A DNA stretch of 5,828 bases from Flavobacteriales bacterium (GTDB lineage Bacteria; Bacteroidota; Bacteroidia; NS11-12g; UBA955). The stretch covers positions 1-5,828 of the forward strand of contig CANIZU010000126.1 in assembly GCA_947472115.1 (NCBI GenBank). The letters run 5' to 3'. The notes beneath the pieces are model-generated. The model was given only the letters and a program-made list of their open reading frames with translations, was not told the DNA's origin and ran no database searches. Positions 1 to 5,828 of this stretch are shown here, one piece after another. The first letter of the stretch is position 1. Each line of letters begins with the position of its first letter. Both the position numbers and the translations under genes were made by a program.

Positions 1-1
1 G

Positions 2-1240
2 AACAAACAAATTGTGCTGAAGGTGTTTATGGCGGATTCGATGCTGTATTGGATTTGCGCAACCAAAATAAAGCGATCGGCCATCAAGGTTGTCGTTCAT
101 TCTGTTTCTGCATCATTGATCGGCGATATTTCTGTAAAGGAGATAGGTACTTACAATACTGGCGACATCGAAATTGATCAATTTGAGGTAGCAAGTTCAC
201 CCAATAAAAAAAGATGGGCCATTGTGGGTTTTGGTAGTGCAGGTCAGCGTGTCAGAGAGGCCTTAGGCACAGAAGTTTGGATGCTAACGGCTCAAGTGAA
301 TGGTACAGAAACGAGGAGCAACTTTATTTTAACGAGTGAGCGATGGAGTCCTGCAGATTTGTCGTGGAAGTCGGTTGTCTTGGATGATAGTGGCCATGTT
401 TTCGCAATTTTTGAGGACAAGGACTACGGCGGAGGGGGTTTGTTGGGTGGACGCAAGCAATTGAATCACTATCATTGGGTCAAGAATGTCAGCGATAGTT
501 TATTGCGTGGTGATTTGGTTTTGGATGGCGATGTTTTGGATGCGGTGGCAGTTTTGCATACAAAGACTCAGGCGTTACAGGTCTTTGGCTATTACCATGT
601 AGGTAAAGGGATAGGAATGGATGGCTATTTTACGGGAGAGGTTGGGTCAGATGGTCAGGTAGCTTGCAGAAATCATCCTCTTTCTGAAACTTCCGCTAGA
701 CAATTCATGGGCTTAGGTAGTCTTAAACGGAATGAAAAGCCGGACAATTATTTCATCCGAAATGTGATTGCGTTAAGCAATGGCGGTTGGTTGATGCTAT
801 CTGAACAGTTTTATGAAAGTAGGCAGATGGAAACATATTATGTGAATGGTGTTCCACAAACGAGCTCAAAGTTGTTTTATCATTACGGCGATATTGCTTT
901 GCAATACCTGCAAAAAAATGGGGAACTAGATAGTTTAATTATGGTTAGAAAAACTCAAGTAGGAGCGTTGAATGTTGCACATTTGTTTGGTTTTGGGATG
1001 TATGTTTGCGGTAGCAGTATCAATTTATTATACAACGATGATGAAGGGGAGATCAATCGGATCATGCATGTGAAAATCGATAAGTCATACAAGGTAGAAA
1101 GAGATTGGTTATTTCGGAATGAAAATACTCCAGGTACAATCGTGCCATACGAAGGAAAACAAACGGATTACGGGTTGATTACGATACCCATTTATCGCGA
1201 TAAACAATGGTTTTGGTTACAAGTGTTTTCAAATGATTAA
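2..1240 (+). CDS. Conserved hypothetical protein, probably exported and beta-propeller-like (5' end missing)
   Basis: The frame is open from the left edge (first whole codon at 2) to TAA at 1238-1240, giving 412 visible residues. A GTG at 14 could serve as a start, but the frame continues in front of it and no signal peptide is visible, so I read the gene as truncated by the window. I do not recognise a named family. The protein is a succession of short beta-strand-like segments separated by polar turns, rich in aromatic residues, with recurring phrases such as 'NGGWLMLSEQFY' (about visible residue 260), followed by a 'YHYGDIALQYLQKNGELDS' strand-turn-strand. This style is common in Bacteroidota hypothetical proteins annotated as propeller or kelch-like and exported. 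A glycine-rich loop lies near 427-450. It has no catalytic motif that I can name. It overlaps the downstream membrane-protein gene by 8 nt, so the two are probably co-translated. The reading frame is secure; fold and location are inference. Confidence 0.8.
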   Translation, partial: NKQIVLKVFMADSMLYWICATKIKRSAIKVVVHSVSASLIGDISVKEIGTYNTGDIEIDQFEVASSPNKKRWAIVGFGSAGQRVREALGTEVWMLTAQVNGTETRSNFILTSERWSPADLSWKSVVLDDSGHVFAIFEDKDYGGGGLLGGRKQLNHYHWVKNVSDSLLRGDLVLDGDVLDAVAVLHTKTQALQVFGYYHVGKGIGMDGYFTGEVGSDGQVACRNHPLSETSARQFMGLGSLKRNEKPDNYFIRNVIALSNGGWLMLSEQFYESRQMETYYVNGVPQTSSKLFYHYGDIALQYLQKNGELDSLIMVRKTQVGALNVAHLFGFGMYVCGSSINLLYNDDEGEINRIMHVKIDKSYKVERDWLFRNENTPGTIVPYEGKQTDYGLITIPIYRDKQWFWLQVFSND

Positions 1241-2222
1241 ACGACTGTCCGATCACAGTGTTTTTACCTTATTTCTTTTGGTGCTTTTTGCATTGTGCTT
1301 GAGGCTGCCCGCATTATGGATTATTCCAAAGTCAGGGATTGTTTTTAAGCCAGGGCTTCTTGTTTCATTTGTGGATTGGATCAATCAGTGGTCCATTTTT
1401 TCGGTTATGATTTCTACCCTAATGGTAATGGGGCAGGCGTTGTTTGTGAATTCCATTTGCAGAACACATGGCTTGGTTCAACCGGTGGGTTATTTGCCAG
1501 CATATTTCTTTATTTTGGTTCAGAGTTTATTTCCTGAGAACTTGTTGTTGACGGAGTACCATTTGGGCAACCTGTTGGTTTTTATTGGATTGGCCTGCTT
1601 TTTTCAATTGAAGGATGGCTATAATACCATTACATTATTTTATGGATCGCTTTGTTTTGGTGCTGCAATATTGATTGTACCCGACCATTTGATGATCTTG
1701 TTGTTTTTAATTGCTTGTGTCTTGGTCTACAAGAACATCGTAATTTCTGACATCTTGGCTATCGTTTTTGGGTTGGTGATGCCGTACTATCTCATGAAGT
1801 CGCTGGCTTTTATTTTTAGATGGGATTTGAAGGCGATGCATAGTGTAGAGACAACGCCTATCGATATGACCTTATTTGGTAGTGGCATCTCGTTGATTTT
1901 CATTAAATACACGGTGTTTGCGCTGTTCTCCTTGTTTGTAATTTTTGGATTATTGCGACAGGTTGGCGGGTATTTTCAGAACAATGTAAATGTGAGAAGA
2001 AGCAAATTGGTCGTAATTCTGTTTTTTGCTTATAGTATCTTTTTGATGCTAATTCACTGGAAAGAGATTAGGAATTTCCATTTGCTTGCTGCATTTCCAG
2101 CTGCCATTTTCTTGGCGAGTTTCTTTTGCGGGGACCGTATCCCGTGGTGGAAAGAACTCATTAATTACATCTTGCTGGGAAGTTTGGTTTATTCCTTGTA
2201 TTCCACGGCCTTTAAGCTGTAG
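1233..2222 (+). CDS. Polytopic inner-membrane protein, DUF6427-like
   Basis: This is a 329-residue, strongly hydrophobic protein with roughly 8-11 candidate membrane segments, for example about residues 10-29, 55-75, 108-125, 136-165, 172-192, 218-242, 258-275, 284-299 and 307-325. The charged connectors are short, and there is no soluble domain or recognisable catalytic motif. The order of features resembles the Bacteroidota family DUF6427: an 'N-x-I' helix near residue 73, 'YLPAYFFILVQSLFPE' near 87-102, a gain-of-hydrophobicity pair of helices, a 'G-x-x-x-P-Y-Y' segment near 180-186, and a C-terminal 'R-R-S-K' loop before two helices. Members of that family have no established function and are sometimes misnamed beta-carotene monooxygenase. 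The ATG at 1233 lies inside the end of the preceding gene (ATGATTAA shared), which suggests translational coupling and a shared transcript. The stop is TAG at 2220-2222, 4 nt from the convergent gene's stop. Gene call is firm; the family assignment is from memory of the pattern. Confidence 0.85.
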   Translation: MIKRLSDHSVFTLFLLVLFALCLRLPALWIIPKSGIVFKPGLLVSFVDWINQWSIFSVMISTLMVMGQALFVNSICRTHGLVQPVGYLPAYFFILVQSLFPENLLLTEYHLGNLLVFIGLACFFQLKDGYNTITLFYGSLCFGAAILIVPDHLMILLFLIACVLVYKNIVISDILAIVFGLVMPYYLMKSLAFIFRWDLKAMHSVETTPIDMTLFGSGISLIFIKYTVFALFSLFVIFGLLRQVGGYFQNNVNVRRSKLVVILFFAYSIFLMLIHWKEIRNFHLLAAFPAAIFLASFFCGDRIPWWKELINYILLGSLVYSLYSTAFKL

Positions 2223-2226
2223 TTAA

Positions 2227-2937
2227 TTAGACGGATTGATGCATTACCAACGGGTATTTTTTTAATACTAAGCAAACATCCGCATAGGTCGATTCCCAAA
2301 ATACTTGATGAACAGGATTGTTGGGTGTATACCACGTAGAATCTAGTTTAACTTGCTCATGGATTTTATGTAATGCGAATCCTACTCTTTCCAGATCTTG
2401 ATAATGAAATAAGTATTGGTTGGTATAGAATCTGGTATATCGCTCCATGAAATGGTCGATTTGATCATGCCCCATCAGTTTGAGTGCCTTACGATAGGTT
2501 TCTTGCTGTGATTCTAGGACGATATAAAATAATTGTAATTTTTCTAAGTTATTATTTATTAAGTAACTATCAATCATTATTTCAATGACTACGTGAAGTG
2601 AAAACCAAAAACGGGGTATTTGAAGTTCCAAGCACATCAATTGCCAATTGTCCCGTTGTAATTGATAGATTTCATGGAAAATCGGAGATTGATGAAACTC
2701 TTTATCGCGCTGTATGTGCTGCAAACAGCCATTGAAGAAATCGTGTAAAATCGGATCTGCTTGTGGCTGATTTATGGATGTTATTTGTTGAAAATGCTCA
2801 AACTGAAATTTGGCCTGACCTGGGCTGAAATTTCTGAGAATGTCAGGAGCAATCAGTGCAGCATTGAATGCTGGTCTATGCGGTTGGAAGTCAACAAAAA
2901 AATGGCTAAAAAAATTCATCGAATAATTGGCGAACAT
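2227..2937 (-). CDS. Hypothetical protein with AcpH/DUF479-like pattern
   Basis: This soluble protein has 236 residues from the ATG at 2935-2937, or 230 from the ATG at 2917-2919. The second start gives 'MNFFSHFF', which resembles the 'MNFLAH' opening of the ACP phosphodiesterase (AcpH, DUF479) family. The first has an AAGGG 4 nt upstream. Further resemblance is loose: 'LIAPDIL' near 28-34 recalls the AcpH 'GNLLADF' segment, and 'GCLQHIQRDKEFH' (70-82) recalls its 'G-I-x-x-H-R-x-I-D' segment. H115, E119 and D123 in a predicted helix could be further metal ligands of an HD-like all-helical fold. AcpH removes 4'-phosphopantetheine from acyl carrier protein, but at this similarity I would not assign that reaction. 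The protein is helical, rich in His, Gln, Phe and Tyr, with no signal peptide or membrane segment. It stands alone on the minus strand, converging on the membrane-protein gene and diverging from msrB. A 69-codon frame on the plus strand at 2761-2970 is its shadow. Confidence 0.82.
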   Translation of the reverse strand: MFANYSMNFFSHFFVDFQPHRPAFNAALIAPDILRNFSPGQAKFQFEHFQQITSINQPQADPILHDFFNGCLQHIQRDKEFHQSPIFHEIYQLQRDNWQLMCLELQIPRFWFSLHVVIEIMIDSYLINNNLEKLQLFYIVLESQQETYRKALKLMGHDQIDHFMERYTRFYTNQYLFHYQDLERVGFALHKIHEQVKLDSTWYTPNNPVHQVFWESTYADVCLVLKKYPLVMHQSV

Positions 2938-2971
2938 ACAACCCTTTTCATAGAATTTTGTTTCTACTAGG
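2938..2971. promoter_or_regulatory. Short divergent intergenic region, presumed to hold part of both promoters
   Basis: Only 34 nt separate the start of the minus-strand gene from the msrB start, so promoters for both must lie here or extend into the flanking coding sequence. On the plus strand GAATTTTG at 2953-2960 matches the Bacteroidota -7 element TAnnTTTG except at its first base, with a TTG at 2927-2929 as a possible -33 element. The 23-nt spacing is at the long end, and transcription would then begin only about 5 nt before the msrB ATG. No convincing -7 element is visible for the minus strand. No Shine-Dalgarno site is seen at proper distance from the msrB ATG. The presence of promoters is inferred from gene layout; the exact elements are weak. 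Confidence 0.28.
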
Positions 2972-3493
2972 ATGAGAGGTAAGAATTTGATTTTGATAAT
3001 TGTTGTCTACCTAGTTATTGGCGGATTGACAGCTTGCAATGGAATTGATACGGGTAAGCAAGTGTCTGAGAAAAGAAAAAATAATATCGCGATGGATTAT
3101 AAAGTAAATAAAACAGAGGCCGAATGGATGGCCCAATTGGGAGAGAGTGCCTTTCAAGTGTTGAGAAAAAAGGGTACGGAGCGTCCGTTTACCAGTGAAT
3201 ATGAAACCTTATGGGATTCAGGGGTTTATGTATGCAAGGGCTGCGGAGAGGAGTTGTTTTCGAGCACCACAAAATTTGATGCGGGTTGTGGTTGGCCTAG
3301 TTTTTATCAATCCATAGACAAATCAAAGGTCAAAGAAATTACGGATAACTCCCACGGCATGAGCCGTGTTGAGGTAGTTTGTAACAATTGTGGCGGTCAT
3401 TTGGGCCATGTATTCAACGATGGTTACAATCAGCCCACCGGATTAAGATATTGCATAAATGGTGTGAGTTTAGGCTTCGTCAAGAAGCAATAA
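2972..3493 (+). CDS. msrB: Peptide-methionine (R)-S-oxide reductase, lipoprotein form
   Basis: MsrB reduces the R-epimer of methionine sulfoxide in proteins, using a catalytic cysteine that is regenerated through a disulfide. The 173-residue product has an N-terminal lipoprotein signal: basic start, hydrophobic stretch at about 6-18 and lipobox 'LTAC' with the lipidated Cys at 22. A short spacer is followed by the complete MsrB domain from about 43 to 170. Zinc ligands are two CxxC pairs (C88/C91 and C137/C140). The nucleophile is C161 in 'RYCIN'. C106 in 'GCGWPSF', 55 residues before it, sits where the resolving cysteine of the disulfide-forming MsrB type lies. H129, H143, H146 and N163 of the active site are present. 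The protein should be anchored in the cell envelope facing the periplasm or surface. Its partner reductase is not in the window. An in-frame ATG at 3092 (Met41) precedes the catalytic domain. polA follows 35 nt downstream on the same strand. Confidence 0.96.
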   Translation: MRGKNLILIIVVYLVIGGLTACNGIDTGKQVSEKRKNNIAMDYKVNKTEAEWMAQLGESAFQVLRKKGTERPFTSEYETLWDSGVYVCKGCGEELFSSTTKFDAGCGWPSFYQSIDKSKVKEITDNSHGMSRVEVVCNNCGGHLGHVFNDGYNQPTGLRYCINGVSLGFVKKQ

Positions 3494-3500
3494 GCCGCGT

Positions 3501-3508
3501 AATATTTG
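3501..3508 (+). promoter_or_regulatory. Possible -7 element upstream of polA
   Basis: AATATTTG agrees with the Bacteroidota -7 consensus TAnnTTTG at all fixed positions but the first. It lies 20 nt before the polA ATG, so a transcript from it would have a leader of about 14 nt. No TTG is seen at the expected -33 distance, so polA may instead depend on read-through from msrB, whose stop codon is 35 nt upstream of the polA start. I see no terminator worth the name between them. Confidence 0.2.
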
Positions 3509-3516
3509 TAACTTGC

Positions 3517-3541
3517 TACCTTTTAACTATGCAAAAAGGTA
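3517..3541. repeat. 8-bp inverted repeat bracketing the polA start codon
   Basis: TACCTTTT (3517-3524) and AAAAGGTA (3534-3541) are exact reverse complements separated by 9 nt. The polA ATG (3529-3531) sits in the middle of that loop. As RNA it would form a stem with only two G-C pairs, so it would be of marginal stability. It could tune initiation, but a repeat of this size is expected about once by chance in a window this long. Confidence 0.35.
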
Positions 3542-5828
3542 AGTTGTTTTTATTGGATGGAATGGCTCTGATTTACAGGGCATTTTTTGCTTTTATTCAA
3601 AATCCACGCATCACCAGTACGGGTTTAAATGCCAGTGCGATGATGGGTTTCACCAATACGTTATTGGAAATTTTGCGCAAGCAACAGCCAACCCACATTG
3701 CGGTTGTGTTTGATACGTCTGCACCTACGATGCGACATATCAAATTTGAAGCTTACAAGGCGCAGCGCGAAGAGATGCCTGAAGATCTGAGGAAGAGTAT
3801 TCCTTATATTTTTAGAATCATCGAGGGTTTCAACATCCCGGTGATTACGATGGATGGCTATGAGGCGGATGATATCATTGGAACTTTGGCTTGGAAGGCG
3901 GGTGATTTGGGGTTTGATGTTTTCATGATGACCCCCGATAAGGATTTTGGTCAGCTCGTGCGCGAAAACGTTAAAATTTATAAGCCCGGCCGAATGGGCA
4001 ACGGCGATGAGATTTTGGGCGTAGCAGAAATTCTAAAGCGTTGGGAAATTGAAGACCCTTTGCAGGTTATCGATATTTTGGGTTTGTGGGGTGATGCATC
4101 GGACAATATCCCTGGGGTACCCGGTGTGGGGGAGAAAACGGCCAAGAAATTGATTCAAGAATTTGGCAGTATGGAGGCGATTTTGGAGAACACCGATAAG
4201 CTGAAAGGCAAATTGCAAGAGAATATGCGATTGCATGTGGAGCAAGCAAAAATCAGTAAATGGTTGGCAACAATCGATACGCAAGTGCCGGTTGAATTGG
4301 ATATCAAAGGGTTGGAATTGGAGCCTGTGAATGAGCCTGTATTGAGGGAAGTCTTTGAAGAATTGGAATTTAGAACGTTGATGCGAAGAGTACTCGGTGA
4401 GTCGGGTTCGGATGCCAATTATGGATCAACTTCTTCCAATTCAGGCGCTGAAAGTGCACCGGCGGCCAATTTGGGCACGGATCTATTTGGTAATCCAATG
4501 CGTGCCTCTGCACCCAAGAAAGTAAAGCCGGCAAATCCGAATCAAACATCGTTATTTGGAGCTGAAACTGCCTCGTCATCGGATGAGACATCAGACGACG
4601 ATGCGGAGTTAGAGGAAGAAATTACGTATAAAACGATTGTAGATGTTTCGCATAACTATCGAATTGCGAATTCTGCGGAAACGATTGCTGAACTATTGAA
4701 GGAATTAGAGAATTCAGAGGCTTATTGCTTTGATACGGAGACAACAGATGTTGAATCTTTGCACGCATCTTTGGTGGGTTTATCATTTTCTACCGCCTCA
4801 TTTACCGGCTGGTACGTTCCCGTTCCAGAGGATCGGTTGCAGGCGATGTCGTTGTTGGAACAGTTTAGATCGATCCTTGGATCATCGAAATTGAAAATCG
4901 CACAAAACATCAAATACGATATCTCTGTGATGGAGAATTACGGCGTTTCTGTTGCTTTGCCGATGTTCGATACGATGCTTGCCCATTACTTGTTGGAGCC
5001 GGATCAGCGACATAACATGCAGTTGTTGAGTGAAAAGTTCTTGCAGTATTCGCCCATTCCGATTGAAACGCTTATCGGTAAAAAAGGAAAAGGACAGGGT
5101 AGCATGAAGGATGTTGAATTGGAGGTGATTGCGGAATACGCGACTGAGGATGCGGACATTACCTTTCAGTTGTATGAAGTGTTAAAGCCCGCCTTGGAAG
5201 AAAAGGGATTGTTGGGATTGCTGATGGATGTGGAGATGCCATTGGTATTGGTTCTTGAGGCAATGGAGAGGCAGGGTGTTAAAGTGGATACTGATTTCTT
5301 GAAGGAGTATAGCAATCAATTGTTAGGTCAGGTGAGAACGGTTCAGGCCGCCATTTTTTCAGATGCGGGGGGCGTGTTTAACATCGCATCGGCGCAGCAA
5401 GTGGGAAAAATATTGTTTGAGCAATTGAAGTTGTCGGATAAACCCAAGAAAACCAAAACAGGCCAGTATCAAACCGATGAGGAGACACTGAATTCGTTGT
5501 TGGGCAAGCACCCTATCGTGCAGAACATTTTGGATTTTAGGGCCTTGCAGAAATTGAAAAGCACTTATGTTGATGCATTGCCTTTGTTGGTTGATGCCAA
5601 TACGGGTCGGGTTCATACGCATTTTAACCAAGCAGTTGCCGCAACGGGCAGATTGAGTAGTCAGAACCCCAATTTGCAGAACATTCCGATTCGTACGGAG
5701 TTGGGCAGGGAAATTCGGAAGGCGTTTGTTTCTAAAGGCGCGGATACTACGTTGTTGAGTTTGGATTATTCGCAGATCGAATTGCGGATTATTGCTCACA
5801 TTAGTGGCGATCCGGGGATGCAGGAAGC
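3529..5828 (+). CDS. polA: DNA polymerase I (3' end missing)
   Basis: The frame is open from ATG at 3529 to the right edge: 766 codons of an expected 930-950. Residues 1-288 form the 5'-3' (flap) nuclease: 'LLDGMALIYRAFFAF', 'VVFDTSAPTMRH', 'GYEADDIIGTLA', 'TPDKDFGQLV' and 'GDASDNIPGVPGVGEKTA' carry its acidic metal ligands and helix-hairpin-helix. A low-complexity acidic linker spans about 289-368 and holds 'TDLFG' and 'QTSLFG'. The 3'-5' exonuclease follows with D402 and E404 ('FDTETT'), D464 ('NIKYD'), and Y537 with D541 ('YATEDAD'), so proofreading should be active. The polymerase domain begins near 560. R708 lies in 'TGRLSSQNPNLQNIP', and D746 in motif A 'LDYSQIELR' is a catalytic metal ligand. 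Motifs B and C lie beyond the window. The enzyme fills gaps and removes RNA primers during lagging-strand synthesis and excision repair. The start fits the family's N-terminus, with no Shine-Dalgarno site before it. Minus-strand frames at 4033-4591, 4722-4913 and 5359-5799 are its shadows. Confidence 0.97.
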   Translation, partial: MQKGKLFLLDGMALIYRAFFAFIQNPRITSTGLNASAMMGFTNTLLEILRKQQPTHIAVVFDTSAPTMRHIKFEAYKAQREEMPEDLRKSIPYIFRIIEGFNIPVITMDGYEADDIIGTLAWKAGDLGFDVFMMTPDKDFGQLVRENVKIYKPGRMGNGDEILGVAEILKRWEIEDPLQVIDILGLWGDASDNIPGVPGVGEKTAKKLIQEFGSMEAILENTDKLKGKLQENMRLHVEQAKISKWLATIDTQVPVELDIKGLELEPVNEPVLREVFEELEFRTLMRRVLGESGSDANYGSTSSNSGAESAPAANLGTDLFGNPMRASAPKKVKPANPNQTSLFGAETASSSDETSDDDAELEEEITYKTIVDVSHNYRIANSAETIAELLKELENSEAYCFDTETTDVESLHASLVGLSFSTASFTGWYVPVPEDRLQAMSLLEQFRSILGSSKLKIAQNIKYDISVMENYGVSVALPMFDTMLAHYLLEPDQRHNMQLLSEKFLQYSPIPIETLIGKKGKGQGSMKDVELEVIAEYATEDADITFQLYEVLKPALEEKGLLGLLMDVEMPLVLVLEAMERQGVKVDTDFLKEYSNQLLGQVRTVQAAIFSDAGGVFNIASAQQVGKILFEQLKLSDKPKKTKTGQYQTDEETLNSLLGKHPIVQNILDFRALQKLKSTYVDALPLLVDANTGRVHTHFNQAVAATGRLSSQNPNLQNIPIRTELGREIRKAFVSKGADTTLLSLDYSQIELRIIAHISGDPGMQE

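Noticed and set aside
14..1240. GTG at 14 as the true start of the first gene
   Set aside because: The frame stays open to the window edge, no signal peptide follows this GTG although the protein looks exported, and the fold seems to start mid-blade, so truncation by the window is more likely.
2245..2263. TACC/GGTA stem with T7 as an intrinsic terminator for the DUF6427-like gene
   Set aside because: A 4-bp stem with a 4-nt loop is too weak, and the sequence is coding (Lys-Lys-Tyr-Pro-Leu-Val) for the opposing gene.
2761..2970. 69-codon plus-strand frame ahead of msrB
   Set aside because: It lies almost wholly antisense to the minus-strand gene, has no recognisable composition or motif, and ends 1 nt before the msrB start; the minus-strand frame is the better protein.
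3473..3496. GGCTT/AAGCC inverted repeat at the end of msrB as a terminator
   Set aside because: The stem is 5 bp with a 14-nt loop and no T-run follows, so it does not look like an intrinsic terminator.
4033..4591. Several minus-strand frames of 60-87 codons
   Set aside because: They are antisense to continuous, highly recognisable polA coding sequence and have unnatural composition, so they are shadows.
4396..4632. Acidic low-complexity stretch in polA as a frameshift or inserted element
   Set aside because: The frame continues without interruption into the proofreading domain, and such flexible linkers are normal between these two PolA domains in this phylum.
5359..5799. 146-codon minus-strand frame
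   Set aside because: It is antisense to the conserved polymerase domain of polA, including motif A. The Arg/Gln-rich product looks like a reverse-complement artefact.

Overview
The window looks like chromosomal housekeeping DNA from a member of the Bacteroidota. The evidence is a polA whose N-terminal 5'-nuclease wording and linker are typical of that phylum, a membrane protein that reads like the Bacteroidota-restricted DUF6427 family, a lipoprotein form of MsrB, near-absence of Shine-Dalgarno sites, and a moderate, slightly AT-rich composition. I cannot place it to genus. Nothing points to a mobile element, prophage, CRISPR array or RNA gene.

Layout: (1) 2-1240, + strand: the 3' part of a gene whose start lies before the window, coding for a beta-strand-rich, probably exported propeller-like protein of unknown function. 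(2) 1233-2222, + strand: a polytopic membrane protein (DUF6427-like), overlapping the previous gene by 8 nt and therefore probably translated together with it. (3) 2227-2937, - strand: a soluble protein of unknown function with a faint AcpH/DUF479-like (ACP phosphodiesterase) pattern. It converges on gene 2 with 4 nt between the stop codons and diverges from msrB. (4) 2972-3493, + strand: a lipoprotein-type methionine-R-sulfoxide reductase, msrB, with all catalytic and zinc residues. (5) 3529-5828, + strand: the first 766 codons of polA (DNA polymerase I), running off the right edge. It has an intact 5' nuclease and an intact proofreading site, and the polymerase domain is visible up to motif A.

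Coding density is very high. The gaps are 4, 34 and 35 nt, and no stretch over 300 nt lacks a gene. The strand switches make three units: genes 1-2; the lone minus-strand gene; and msrB plus polA, which may share a transcript but need not be functionally linked.

I see no obviously undescribed system here. The points most worth a second look are: two clamp-binding-like motifs in the PolA interdomain linker; an internal A-rich-preceded AUG in msrB exactly at the catalytic-domain boundary, which could give a cytosolic form; an 8-bp inverted repeat that puts the polA start codon in its loop; and the uncharacterised AcpH-like minus-strand gene.
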